Of a stretch of 63,027 nucleotides of DNA, positions 1-8,323 are shown one piece after another. The stretch covers positions 1-63,027 of the forward strand of contig JAGBEE010000015.1 in the NCBI GenBank assembly GCA_017937135.1. Direction: 5' to 3'. Positions within the stretch are counted from its first letter, which is position 1. Each line of letters starts with the position of its first letter. The position numbers and the translations under genes were made by a program. Under the pieces are notes generated by a model that was given only the letters and a program-made list of their open reading frames with translations, made no database searches and had not been told where the DNA came from. This DNA is from Clostridia bacterium. GTDB lineage: Bacteria > Bacillota > Clostridia > Oscillospirales > CAG-272.

Positions 1-1
1 T

Positions 2-244
2 GACCAAGGCTTTCAATACACATCCTTTGAGTACAAAGCAGTATGCGAATCTAACGGGATATCTATTTCAATGAGCCGAAAGGGTACTCCCATAGATGAC
101 TCTCCAATAGAGAGCTTCCATAGCATACTGAAAAAAGAGACTTTGTACAACAATTATATCACATCTTTTGAGGAATATCTATCCCTTGTTGAAGATTGGC
201 TGATTTTTTACAATACAACTCGATTAAAAAACAGGAAAAGGTGA
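2..244 (+). CDS. IS3-family transposase, C-terminal part (partial)
   Basis: The reading frame enters from outside the window and encodes about 80 residues of the DDE integrase core. It begins at the DQGFQYTS motif, which carries the second catalytic Asp. MSRKGTPIDDSPIESFHS follows, with the catalytic Glu in IESFHS, and then a C-terminal tail containing FYNTTRLK. The frame stops soon after FYNTTRLK, whereas IS3 proteins usually continue for one or two dozen residues, so the C-terminus may be shortened. It is not closely similar to the complete transposase at 58.7-59.8 kb, so two different IS types are present. Confidence 0.75.
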   Translation, partial: DQGFQYTSFEYKAVCESNGISISMSRKGTPIDDSPIESFHSILKKETLYNNYITSFEEYLSLVEDWLIFYNTTRLKNRKR

Positions 245-259
245 TTTCCTCTTCCTGTT
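230..259 (+). terminator. Hairpin overlapping the transposase stop codon
   Basis: AACAGGAA at 230-237 pairs with TTCCTGTT at 252-259, with a further AGG/CCT inside. It overlaps the stop codon of the transposase fragment. There is only a weak T-run after it, so terminator function is tentative. Confidence 0.35.
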
Positions 260-310
260 CTTCATTATGCCGTTTTTTGTTTTTTGTGAACTAAATGGGG
301 TTCACTTCAC

Positions 311-440
311 TTTTAATGTCTGTTTTTTAGGCGCGACCTCGCACTCTACCGTACGAAGTACGCCTACGTGTACGAGTTCACGCCTTCTGCACATATTTCA
401 CTATCCCCCAAAAAGGGGCGTCGCTTAATGCGACAGCCCC
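311..440. repeat. 130-bp direct repeat, copy 1
   Basis: This block is repeated almost perfectly at 1501-1631; the second copy has one extra A in the A-run near its end. It ends in a strong hairpin in which GGGGC and GTCGC pair with GCGAC and GCCCC around TTAAT. That hairpin is the same right end seen in the inverted-end element at 1382-1631. Copy 1 therefore looks like the right end of a second element whose left part has been lost or replaced by the IS. Confidence 0.85.
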
Positions 441-675
441 AACTCTATTCACCTGTGGCGAGTTCTATTGCTACGCAGTTATATTCGGCTTGTGCCGAGT
501 GATATTTGCATCGCAAGCTGTAGAGGCGAATAGAATATTACTGCGAGCATAGCGAGCAATATCACTTCCCATAATAGAAATATCACTCTTTGCGTAAGCA
601 AAGAATATCACCTTTAATATTAACACAAAAAGAGAGGATTCAACGGAAAAACCGTTTTGTCCTCTCTTTTTGCTT
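441..675. repeat. Hairpin-array element (reverse orientation)
   Basis: This non-coding stretch has several AATATCAC words separated by short palindromes, for example CTTTGC-gtaa-GCAAAG near 590-606. It ends in a long hairpin at 627-674, whose arms are AAAAAGAGAGGA and TCCTCTCTTTTT. The first 70 bases are an inverted, diverged copy of the end of the element at 38447-38868. No open reading frame with a ribosome-binding site is visible. Confidence 0.7.
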
Positions 676-733
676 AGGAAATAAAAAATAAAAATTTTTT
701 AAAAAAATATTAAAAATAAGTGCTAAATTACAT

Positions 734-829
734 GAGTTCAAAATGTAAAATTTTCATGAAGTGTCATGCTTTTGAACTCAAAATCGTTTGAAAAACGATT
801 ATATACCGAAGGTGCAAATTACACCTCGG
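734..829 (+). promoter_or_regulatory. Three consecutive hairpins upstream of a small peptide gene
   Basis: GAGTTCAAAA at 734-743 pairs with TTTTGAACTC at 770-779. AATCGTTT at 782-789 pairs with AAACGATT at 793-800. CCGA-GGTG at 806-814 pairs with CACC-TCGG at 822-829. They lie directly before the AAGGAGG site at 838-844. The stack resembles a structured leader that could control translation or transcript ends of the downstream peptide. That role is inferred. Confidence 0.5.
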
Positions 830-853
830 AATATTGTAAGGAGGCGAAAGATT

Positions 854-925
854 ATGACATTTAAAAAGATATTAAAATTATTTTCTTTAATTGTTAAAAT
901 AATAGAACTTTTTGAAGAACTTTAA
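854..925 (+). CDS. Putative 23-residue amphipathic peptide
   Basis: An ATG nine bases after a full AAGGAGG site opens a 23-codon frame. The peptide starts MTFKKILKLF and ends FEEL. It has a cationic first third, a hydrophobic Leu/Ile/Phe middle and an acidic end, and contains no Cys. The composition recalls short membrane-active peptides, such as type I toxins or modulin-like peptides, but I recognise no family. The strong ribosome-binding site and the structured leader upstream argue that it is translated. It shares the cassette between the two 130-bp repeats with the zinc-ribbon gene downstream, which has its own promoter. Confidence 0.45.
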   Translation: MTFKKILKLFSLIVKIIELFEEL

Positions 926-957
926 AAGCTTTAATAAACTAATAAGAAAGGTGGTGT

Positions 958-986
958 TTGACAAAAAATTAACAATATGATATAAT
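958..986 (+). promoter_or_regulatory. Sigma-A type promoter
   Basis: TTGACA at 958-963 and TATAAT at 981-986 are separated by 17 bases, a consensus vegetative promoter. It points at the zinc-ribbon gene starting at 1048. Confidence 0.8.
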
Positions 987-1047
987 AATATATATTTTAG
1001 GAGAAGGTACTTATCAGCAATTATTAAACATCAAAGGAGGGCATTTT

Positions 1048-1356
1048 ATGACCGAAGCTTTAATTGGTTTAGCTATTGTTATATGCGTAATTGTTATACC
1101 ATTATTATTTAATCTTTGTAAAAGGATATATATAAAAAAGAAGAAAAGATGCCCTAAGTGTGGTGGAAAATATGTTAGCAAATGGATAACAACATACACC
1201 AATGGCAAGCACAAATATGCAAGAGGCGGCTTGTTTAAGCTTAGAATAGGTGCTTTTTATGGTAAAGCAGTGGTTAAGGAAAAAATATTAGCATGCGAGG
1301 ATTGTGGATTAAAATACGGCTCCAAGGTGAGTATTGATAGTAATAAAAAGGTATAA
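1048..1356 (+). CDS. Small zinc-ribbon membrane protein
   Basis: This encodes 102 residues behind an AAAGGAGGG site. Residues 5-25 form one hydrophobic segment. A basic stretch (KRIYIKKKKR) and a CPKC...CEDC zinc-ribbon pair follow, about 50 residues apart. The likely topology is an N-terminal membrane anchor with a cytoplasmic metal-binding domain, as the positive-inside pattern suggests. I do not recognise a named family and assign no function. The gene sits alone between two 130-bp direct repeats and has its own consensus promoter, so it may be cargo of a repeat-flanked cassette. Confidence 0.75.
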   Translation: MTEALIGLAIVICVIVIPLLFNLCKRIYIKKKKRCPKCGGKYVSKWITTYTNGKHKYARGGLFKLRIGAFYGKAVVKEKILACEDCGLKYGSKVSIDSNKKV

Positions 1357-1469
1357 GCAATACGACAAATCTAAATTAAATGGGATGTTGCAATAAGCGC
1401 AGACCAAAAACAGACACATTCCCTCTTGAAATTAAGTATAAACATTTATTTTAGTAAAATTTCAAGGTT

Positions 1470-1497
1470 GAGAGCTTGCAACAAATTGCAAGCTCTC
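1470..1497 (+). terminator. Hairpin terminator inside the repeat element
   Basis: GAGAGCTTGCA at 1470-1480 pairs with TGCAAGCTCTC at 1487-1497 and is followed by TTCTTTT. It could terminate the zinc-ribbon transcript. Confidence 0.6.
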
Positions 1498-1500
1498 TTC

Positions 1501-1631
1501 TTTTAATGTCTGTTTTTTAGGCGCGACCTCGCACTCTACCGTACGAAGTACGCCTACGTGTACGAGTTCACGCCTTCTGCACATATTTCACTATCCCCCA
1601 AAAAAGGGGCGTCGCTTAATGCGACAGCCCC
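1501..1631. repeat. 130-bp direct repeat, copy 2
   Basis: This is the second copy of the block at 311-440, identical by eye apart from one extra A. It forms the right part of the inverted-end element at 1382-1631. Its terminal GGGGC/GCCCC hairpin lies directly before the stop codon of the next minus-strand gene and could also serve as a terminator. Confidence 0.85.
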
Positions 1632-1636
1632 TTGTT

Positions 1637-2641
1637 TTATTCAACATCCTTATATTTATAGGAATAAATATGGTTGCCACTTGTAAACTTGCCGAATATG
1701 TATTTTGCGCTGGCAGACTCATTCATTATAAAGATTCTACCATTAAGATAAACAAGCTCCTCAGCCATTGGTGGTGCTGTTATATCGTTTTCCAAGGAAG
1801 CGCTATCGAAGAAGTAAAGTGGAATTTCGCTACCTAAAATATCTGTTGTAGTCGCGCTTTTTCTTGCCTTTGCAATATCGTGAATGTAAAGATGCGATTT
1901 CGTAAGTCCCCACGAGGTTGAGAAAATCATTTTGCCATCGTCAGTTATACACATACCTTGAATTTTGCTCGGGATGGAGTAAGCCTCCTTGGGATTAGGA
2001 TTAACGCCAAAGGGAGATTTTTCATCAAGTGGATAAACCTTTAAAATAGCAGTATTCCTATCCTTATTTGGAGTAGTCATTATATACTCCTTGGGGGAGA
2101 GATATTTTGAATCGTCCATATGGAAGTTGCCCGTGTACAAATTACCACCGTAGATATAGCAAAATGATGCCCTTGAGCAAGCAATAGAGCCAAGCATTTT
2201 AGTCTTGGTTATCTTGTTATTTAGAATGTCCTCAAGCAAGAAAACATCAATTCCTGCATCATCATCGCCACCGTTTGCAACATAAACATATTTGCCATAA
2301 GAGCAAATGCCACCACAGTGACCCGTGTAAGCCTCGCCCTTTTCATTTAATAGCTCTGTGTAGTTAGCCACGCCACTTCCGTCAAAGGCGTAGATACGAG
2401 AGGGAAGCTCATCCTCCTTCATATAGCCCGATGCTAAAAAGATTTTCTTGTCCTGTATATAGTCAAAGCCCTGTTGTACGAAGCCATGTGATATGCCTGG
2501 GGTGCCAAATTCAGCCTTAGCATTTATAAAAAATGAGCCGAAAAGAAGTCTTTCGCCGATTCTTACAAGAAATAGCAGTATAAGCACTACTAAAATAACC
2601 CAAATAAGAACCTTTAACGAAATTTTTAGCGCCTTATTCAT
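1637..2641 (-). CDS. Membrane-anchored surface protein of unknown function
   Basis: From the ATG at 2641, which follows a GGAGG site, the protein has 334 residues. I prefer this start to an ATG ten codons upstream because only this one has a ribosome-binding site. Residues 5-30 form one hydrophobic signal-anchor segment. The rest is soluble and contains repeated beta-rich stretches (GKYVYVANGGDDD, GGNLYTGNFHMDD, NGRIFIMNE) spaced like blades of a beta-propeller. The likely location is the outer face of the membrane. A propeller fold is inferred from the pattern only. A consensus promoter lies just upstream and the gene appears monocistronic. Confidence 0.7.
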   Translation of the reverse strand: MNKALKISLKVLIWVILVVLILLFLVRIGERLLFGSFFINAKAEFGTPGISHGFVQQGFDYIQDKKIFLASGYMKEDELPSRIYAFDGSGVANYTELLNEKGEAYTGHCGGICSYGKYVYVANGGDDDAGIDVFLLEDILNNKITKTKMLGSIACSRASFCYIYGGNLYTGNFHMDDSKYLSPKEYIMTTPNKDRNTAILKVYPLDEKSPFGVNPNPKEAYSIPSKIQGMCITDDGKMIFSTSWGLTKSHLYIHDIAKARKSATTTDILGSEIPLYFFDSASLENDITAPPMAEELVYLNGRIFIMNESASAKYIFGKFTSGNHIYSYKYKDVE

Positions 2642-2675
2642 AAAACCTCCATAAACATAAAATAAATACACCTTT

Positions 2676-2704
2676 ATTTTATCATATAATTATTGATTTG
2701 TCAA
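2676..2704 (-). promoter_or_regulatory. Promoter for the 1637-2641 gene
   Basis: On the minus strand TTGACA (2704-2699) and TAAAAT (2681-2676) are 17 bases apart. Confidence 0.7.
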
Positions 2705-2750
2705 TAATACCCCAAAAGAGCGAAATTGGCTGTGCCAGCTAAATTGAATA

Positions 2751-2792
2751 TAGAAATAAAATCCCAACGACTGCGTTGGGATTTTATTTCTA
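2751..2792. terminator. Strong hairpin terminator at the activase stop codon
   Basis: A perfect 19-base stem around an ACTG loop has A-rich and T-rich outer arms, so it could terminate in both directions. The minus-strand gene ending at 2790 has its stop codon inside the stem. Confidence 0.8.
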
Positions 2793-5700
2793 TACGTTCA
2801 AGATTTCTTCGCTATTCTGCTTGTCTTTTATAGGCTCATTTACAAGCTCGCCTGCAGATTCATTTGTAGCCTCGCTTAAAGGCTCGGCTGACTCCAGATT
2901 TTTAGCTTGTAAATTCTTCTTAGCAACGCTAAGCATCAATTTAATTCTATTGAGCTGATTAACCTCACTTGCACCTGGGTCGTAGTCAACAGCAACTATA
3001 TTTGCCTCGGGGTAGTGCTTGCGTAAAAGCTTAATAACACCCTTACCAACAACGTGGTTAGGCAAGCACGCAAACGGTTGAATACAAACGATATTTGGCG
3101 CGCCCGTCTTAATTAGCTCAACCATTTCACCCGTTAAGAACCAGCCCTCACCGTATTGGTTACCAATAGAGATAAAGGGCTTAGCAAGGCGAGCAACCTC
3201 GGCAATTTTTATAGGTGGCTCAAAGCGCTTGCTATTTTCAAGAGCCTTAATAGCAGTTTTTCTTATTTTCTCTATAATTGCAACACCAATTCTCGAAAGA
3301 ATAAGTGAGAGTCGCTTAATTCCTAAAAACCTATGCTTATATTCCGAGTTGTACATACAGTAGTTAAGGAAGTCTATAAGGTCAGGCACAACAGCCTCAG
3401 CCCCCTCATTTTCAAGAAGGTCAACTAAGTGATTGTTTGCAAGTGGCATATACTTAACCAAAATCTCACCAACAATTCCAACACGTGGCTTAACCATATT
3501 TTCGTGTATTGGCAAAGCATCAAAATCTCTTACAATTCCTTGGCAAACGTCCTTATATGAGTATTTACTCTTTTTGTTGGTAAGCGAATCTATTGTGATT
3601 TGCTTCCATTTGTCTGCAAGCTCGTTTGCGCTACCCTCAACTATCTCGTAAGGACGTGTCTTGTAAAGACAACGCATAATAAGGTCAGCGCAAATTACGC
3701 CCTTCATAGCGCTCCATATCATAGGAAGGGTAATTTTAAAGCCCTCGTTCTTTTCAAGTCCGCCTGCATTTAAGGAGATAACAGGAATATAAGACATTCC
3801 CACCTTATCAAGCGCACGTCTGATAAAGCCGACGTAGTTACTCGCACGACAGCATCCACCAGTTTGCGACATCATAATGGCAAGCTTGTGCGTATCGTAC
3901 TTGCCCGACAAAACAGCATCCATAATCTGTCCAACAACGGTAATAGATGGGAAGCACGCATCATTGTTTACGAATTTAAGTCCTGTATCAATTGCGCCCC
4001 TGTTGTCATTTGACAAAATCTCTACGTTGTAGCCATATTTTGAGAATAGTGGAGCTAAAACATCAAAATGTATTGGCGACATCTGTGGCGCTAAGATGGT
4101 ATAGCCATCCTTACGCATTTTCTTTGAAAACTTAGTTCGCTGATAATTTACAGGCATAGCGTTTGCTAAGATGCCCTTGTCCCTACGCATATTCATAGCG
4201 CAAATTAGGCTTCTTATACGTATTCTGATAGCACCGAGGTTATTTACCTCATCGATTTTTAAAACAGTATGTAGCTTATTACTGCCCTCCAAAATTTCAC
4301 CAACCTGGTCGGTAGTAACAGCATCTATTCCACAGCCAAAGGAGTTTAGCTGTATAAGCTCCAAATTATCGTGCTTACGCACAAAGGTAGCTGCGTTATA
4401 AAGACGCGAGTGATATACCCATTGGTCGTTTACACGCAAATTTTCAATTTCATCATAAGAATCTGGCAACGAGTCCTCGGTAAGCACAGCAAAGCCATAA
4501 GATGCAATAAGCTCGGGAATACCGTGGTTAATTTCGGGGTCTAAATGGTATGGTCTGCCGGCAACGACAATACCACGCATACCATTTTTCTCGATTTGCT
4601 CAAGCACCTGCGCGCCCTTGGCTCTTATATCATCCTTTGCGTTTTTCATTTCACGCCAAGCAAGCTTAACAGCCTTTTTAATCTCACCCTTTTTAATTCC
4701 AAAGCTTCTTTCGTAGCAGAAGTAGTTAATTAGGCGCTCCCTTGTAATTTTTTCGTTTGTAAACGCAACGAAGGGACGTAAATATTGAACCTCGCCCTCA
4801 ACTATTTCCTCGACGTTGTTTTTAATATTCTCAGAATAAGAAACAACAATAGGGCAGTTATAGTGGTTTTGTGCAGAGCTTGCCTCTTGGTTTTCATAGA
4901 AAATACAAGGATAGAAAATAGTTTTTGCACCATTTTCAATAAGCCATTTTATATGTCCGTGCGCCAATTTTGCAGGATAGCACTCAGACTCGGAGGGGAT
5001 AGTGTCCATTCCCATCTCGTAAATTTTTCTTGTCGAGGTAGGGGACAAAAGAACTCTAAAGCCAAGGGCCTTGAAAAACGTAGCCCAGAAGGGATAGTTT
5101 TCATACATATTTAAAACCCTTGGTATTCCAATAACGCCACGAGGCGCATTCTCCTCTTTAAGAGGCTCATAGTCAAACATTCTATGTAGCTTATATAAAG
5201 GCACGTTAGGACCCTTGGCAATTGAAATTTCCTCGCCGGAGCCACGCTCACACCTGTTTCCTGTAATATGCTTTCTTCCCTCTGGAAAGCGATTTACAGT
5301 AAGAATACATCTGTTAGAGCAGCCCTTACATCTTATCGTTTCGGTTGTGTATGTAAGCTTAAGAATCTCATCAAGAGGGAGCATAGAGCTTTTTTTGCCC
5401 TTGCATCTTTCCTTAGCGATAAGAGCAGCGCCAAATGCGCCCATTATTCCCGAAATATCGGGACAGGTTGCATTAACGCCTGAAATTTTCTCAAACGCGC
5501 GTAAAACCGCGTGATTATAAAATGTTCCGCCTTGAACCACAACGTGCATGCCTAAGTCAGATGCAGTATTTAGCTTAATAACCTTAAATAGCGCATTTTT
5601 TATAACGGAGTAAGCAAGACCTGCTGAAATATCAGCCACACTTGCGCCCTCCTTTTGCGCCTGCTTAACGTTGGAGTTCATAAAAACAGTACAGCGCGTA

Positions 5701-7139
5701 CCTAAATCTATCGGGTTTTGAGCGTAAATAGCCTCTTTTGCAAAGTCCTTAGCGCTATAACCAAGAGAGTTAGCAAAGGACTCTATAAACGAGCCACAGC
5801 CAGAGGAGCATGCCTCGTTTAAAAGAATATTATCAACGCTACCGTCCTTCAATTTTACGCACTTCATATCTTGTCCACCAATGTCTAATACACAGTCGAC
5901 TGAAGAATCAAAGAAGGAAGCAGCAGTACAGTGTGCAATAGTTTCGACCTCGCCCTCATCAAGCTTAAAGGCTGACTTAAGTAGCTTTTCGCCATAGCCG
6001 GTAGAGCAGGAATATGCTATTTTAGCGCTACTCGGCAAAACGCTCTTTAATTCCTCAATAGCTCTTATTGAGGTTTTAATAGGTGAGCCTTGGTTAGAGG
6101 AATAGAAGGAATAAAGTAGCTCTCCATCCTCTCCAATAAGCGCAAGCTTCGTTGTAGTTGAGCCTGCATCTATTCCAAGATAGCAATTGCCAGAATATGT
6201 AGAAATATCTCCACGCTTAACAGAGCTTTTTTCATGGCGCTGTAAAAATTCGTTATATTCATCCTCGTCCTTGAAAAGTGGGTCAAGCCTTTTTAGCTCA
6301 AATTCAAGCTTAACGCCTCTTTCAAGCGTTTCAATAAGCTCGCTAAGTCCAATCTCCTTAGCATCATCAGCCTCCATAGCAGAGCCATACGCTGCAAAAA
6401 GATGCGAGCCATCAGGGTCAACAATTTTGTCGGGAGTTAGCTTTAGTGTTCTTATAAAAGCCTTTTTTAATTCGGGCAAAAAGTGTAAAGGACCACCAAG
6501 AAACGCAACCGTGCCACGAATAGGCTTACCACACGCAAGACCAGATACGGTTTGGTTTACAACGGACTGAAAAATTGATGCTGCCAAGTCTGCCTTGGTT
6601 GCACCCTCGTTTATAAGTGGCTGTATGTCTGTTTTTGCAAACACACCGCATCTTGCAGCGATAGGATAAATTCTTTGATAGCTCTCGGCCTCCTTGTTAA
6701 GACCTGATGCATCAGTTTGCAAAATCGCTGCCATTTGGTCGATAAACGAGCCTGTGCCGCCTGCACAAATTCCGTTCATTCTCTCCTCGACGTTATTTCC
6801 GTCAAAATATATTATCTTAGCATCCTCGCCACCAAGCTCAATTGCAACGTCAGTTTGAGGAGCTAAATATTTTAGACTTGTAGCAACAGCGCTAACCTCC
6901 TGTACAAAGCCAATTCCAAGCGCCTTGCCAAGATTTATAGAGCCTGAGCCCGTGATTTTTGGCTTAACACTAACAGCACCAACACTTGCCATAGCTTCCT
7001 TTAAAAGCTCACATAGCTTTTCTTGTGTATGGGCGCAGTGCCTGTCGTATTTTCCAAAAACGATTTTATTATTTTCATCTATTACTACTACCTTAACAGT
7101 AGTAGAGCCAATATCAATTCCTACACGGTATATACTCAT
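2790..7139 (-). CDS. Acyl-CoA dehydratase activase fusion protein (BcrAD/BadFG ATPases plus DUF2229)
   Basis: The protein has 1449 residues from the ATG at 7139, which follows a GGAGGTG site. It holds two tandem activase ATPase domains. The first begins GIDIGSTTVKVVV and the second GIDAGSTTTKLAL near residue 316. Each has the pair of Cys motifs that bridge the [4Fe-4S] cluster in 2-hydroxyglutaryl-CoA dehydratase activators: GICAGGTGSF with ARCGVF, and NEACSSGCGSF with TRCTVF. A Cys cluster (CKGCSNRC, near residue 606) leads into a DUF2229 domain from about 665. The C-terminal part resembles dehydratase component proteins. Such fusions are common in Clostridia, but the substrate is unknown. 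It probably couples ATP hydrolysis to low-potential electron transfer. cysK lies 85 bases upstream on the same strand. Confidence 0.85.
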   Translation of the reverse strand: MSIYRVGIDIGSTTVKVVVIDENNKIVFGKYDRHCAHTQEKLCELLKEAMASVGAVSVKPKITGSGSINLGKALGIGFVQEVSAVATSLKYLAPQTDVAIELGGEDAKIIYFDGNNVEERMNGICAGGTGSFIDQMAAILQTDASGLNKEAESYQRIYPIAARCGVFAKTDIQPLINEGATKADLAASIFQSVVNQTVSGLACGKPIRGTVAFLGGPLHFLPELKKAFIRTLKLTPDKIVDPDGSHLFAAYGSAMEADDAKEIGLSELIETLERGVKLEFELKRLDPLFKDEDEYNEFLQRHEKSSVKRGDISTYSGNCYLGIDAGSTTTKLALIGEDGELLYSFYSSNQGSPIKTSIRAIEELKSVLPSSAKIAYSCSTGYGEKLLKSAFKLDEGEVETIAHCTAASFFDSSVDCVLDIGGQDMKCVKLKDGSVDNILLNEACSSGCGSFIESFANSLGYSAKDFAKEAIYAQNPIDLGTRCTVFMNSNVKQAQKEGASVADISAGLAYSVIKNALFKVIKLNTASDLGMHVVVQGGTFYNHAVLRAFEKISGVNATCPDISGIMGAFGAALIAKERCKGKKSSMLPLDEILKLTYTTETIRCKGCSNRCILTVNRFPEGRKHITGNRCERGSGEEISIAKGPNVPLYKLHRMFDYEPLKEENAPRGVIGIPRVLNMYENYPFWATFFKALGFRVLLSPTSTRKIYEMGMDTIPSESECYPAKLAHGHIKWLIENGAKTIFYPCIFYENQEASSAQNHYNCPIVVSYSENIKNNVEEIVEGEVQYLRPFVAFTNEKITRERLINYFCYERSFGIKKGEIKKAVKLAWREMKNAKDDIRAKGAQVLEQIEKNGMRGIVVAGRPYHLDPEINHGIPELIASYGFAVLTEDSLPDSYDEIENLRVNDQWVYHSRLYNAATFVRKHDNLELIQLNSFGCGIDAVTTDQVGEILEGSNKLHTVLKIDEVNNLGAIRIRIRSLICAMNMRRDKGILANAMPVNYQRTKFSKKMRKDGYTILAPQMSPIHFDVLAPLFSKYGYNVEILSNDNRGAIDTGLKFVNNDACFPSITVVGQIMDAVLSGKYDTHKLAIMMSQTGGCCRASNYVGFIRRALDKVGMSYIPVISLNAGGLEKNEGFKITLPMIWSAMKGVICADLIMRCLYKTRPYEIVEGSANELADKWKQITIDSLTNKKSKYSYKDVCQGIVRDFDALPIHENMVKPRVGIVGEILVKYMPLANNHLVDLLENEGAEAVVPDLIDFLNYCMYNSEYKHRFLGIKRLSLILSRIGVAIIEKIRKTAIKALENSKRFEPPIKIAEVARLAKPFISIGNQYGEGWFLTGEMVELIKTGAPNIVCIQPFACLPNHVVGKGVIKLLRKHYPEANIVAVDYDPGASEVNQLNRIKLMLSVAKKNLQAKNLESAEPLSEATNESAGELVNEPIKDKQNSEEILNV

Positions 7140-7223
7140 TTTACACCTCCAAGTAAGATTTACCAAGTAAAATATAGCTTCCAAATGGCATATAGCCACT
7201 ATACATAATTTTACAAAGTAGCA

Positions 7224-8123
7224 TTATGATAGATAGCGCAGTCCCGTATCGGGCAAGAGCACTACTATATTTTTGCCAGTCTCCTTTTTTGCAAGCTCAA
7301 CAGAGCAGTAAAGGGCAGCGCCTGCTGAAATTCCAACGTGAATACCCTCGCACTTAGCTAAAAGAGAGGAATATTCAATAGCGTCCTCGTCCTTAATAGC
7401 GATTATTTCATCGCACACGTCTATATCAAGCGTGCTTGACTTAAAGCCTGCGCCAATTCCTTGTATTTTGTGCGCGCCAGTCTCACCTTTAGTTAAAAAC
7501 GCAGAGGAAAATGGCTCAACACCTACAATTTTTATGCTCGGATTTTTCTCCTTTAAATATTTACCAACGCCACTTATAGTGCCACCTGTGCCAATTCCAC
7601 AAACGAAAATATCGACACGTCCCTCGGTGCTTTCGTAAATTTCAGGGCCTGTCGTCAAATAATGCGCCTCTGGATTTGCTTGATTTTCAAATTGAGAGGG
7701 AACAAAGCCACCCGTTTGCTTGGCAAGCAGATTAGCTTTTTCAATAGCGCCCTTCATACCAAGCTCCCTTGGGGTTAACACAACGCTTGCACCATACGCC
7801 TCCATAGTCTTTATTCTTTCACGTGACATATTTTCAGGCATAACTATAATAACCTTATATCCACGCACAGCACCAAGCATGCAAAGACCAATGCCTGTGT
7901 TGCCCGAGGTTGGCTCAATGATGGTATCACCCTTTTTAATTAAGCCCTCTTTTTCAGCCACGTCAAGCATGTTTTTTGCAACCCTGTCCTTAACGGAGCC
8001 AGCAGGGTTAAGCTCCTCAAGCTTTGCAAAAATTTTAGAGCCTAAGGAAAATTTTTCTTCAATATTTGTCAGCTCCACCATAGGAGTGTTGCCGATTAAG
8101 TCCAAAATAGATTTGTAAATCAT
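7224..8123 (-). CDS. cysK: Cysteine synthase A (O-acetylserine sulfhydrylase)
   Basis: The 299-residue PLP enzyme makes cysteine from O-acetylserine and sulfide in the cytoplasm. NPAGSVKDR contains the PLP-binding Lys. SGNTGIGL is the substrate-binding loop, and GTGGTISGVGKYL is the phosphate-binding region. The length is normal for the family. The ATG at 8123 is chosen because GGAGGAA lies directly before it; an upstream in-frame ATG would make that site part of the coding sequence. A promoter lies at 8205-8233, and the leader between contains an AGCAAGC/GCTTGCT hairpin but no T-box features. Confidence 0.93.
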   Translation of the reverse strand: MIYKSILDLIGNTPMVELTNIEEKFSLGSKIFAKLEELNPAGSVKDRVAKNMLDVAEKEGLIKKGDTIIEPTSGNTGIGLCMLGAVRGYKVIIVMPENMSRERIKTMEAYGASVVLTPRELGMKGAIEKANLLAKQTGGFVPSQFENQANPEAHYLTTGPEIYESTEGRVDIFVCGIGTGGTISGVGKYLKEKNPSIKIVGVEPFSSAFLTKGETGAHKIQGIGAGFKSSTLDIDVCDEIIAIKDEDAIEYSSLLAKCEGIHVGISAGAALYCSVELAKKETGKNIVVLLPDTGLRYLS

Positions 8124-8204
8124 AATTTCCTCCAATTATTGTAATAGCAAGCTATCAAGCCAATGAATGCTTGCTTAATGCCATTAAGAAATAATCTAAC
8201 CTTT

Positions 8205-8233
8205 ATTTTATCATATCTTACAAAAAAATTCAA
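8205..8233 (-). promoter_or_regulatory. Promoter for cysK
   Basis: On the minus strand TTGAAT (8233-8228) and TAAAAT (8210-8205) have a 17-base spacer. Confidence 0.6.
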
Positions 8234-8323
8234 TATTTTACTACTAAACAAAAAAGGTCTTTATTTTTATTTGAAAGTGTGATAGAATATTTTTAACAAA
8301 GAACGAAAACGAGGAATTTAAAA

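Larger units (their letters stand above)
1..309 (+). mobile_element. 3' remnant of an IS3-family insertion sequence
   Basis: This segment holds the end of an IS3-type transposase followed by a short tail. The tail ends in a GTGAAC...GTTCAC motif at about 289-306, which resembles the right inverted end of IS3-group elements. The left part lies outside the window. The 130-bp repeat that begins at 311 starts directly after it, so the IS may have landed in or beside that repeat. The exact IS boundary is inferred. Confidence 0.6.
1382..1631. repeat. Small inverted-end element (MITE-like)
   Basis: The left end, GGGATGTTGCAATAAGCG at 1382-1399, is an imperfect inverted copy of the right end, which finishes CGCTTAATGCGACAGCCC near 1630. 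The module at 1401-1423 (AGACCAAA...GACACATTCCC) recurs at 9168-9190 in the element at 9148-9501. A hairpin lies at 1470-1497. The right 131 bases are the second copy of the direct repeat at 311-440. The element has no coding capacity, so any movement would need enzymes supplied in trans. Mobility is inferred. Confidence 0.65.

Noticed and set aside
1-244. The IS3 fragment and the IS3 transposase at 58.7 kb as copies of the same element
   Set aside because: The aligned integrase cores differ at most positions, so they are different IS types.
441-675. Repeated AATATCAC words with variable pieces between them, like CRISPR repeats and spacers
   Set aside because: The words are only eight bases, the pieces between are palindromes, and related copies have inverted ends. 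No cas gene is present.
5215-5514. Open frames on the plus strand inside the activase gene, including this one
   Set aside because: They lie opposite a clear 1449-residue gene and have low-complexity translated sequence and no ribosome-binding sites.
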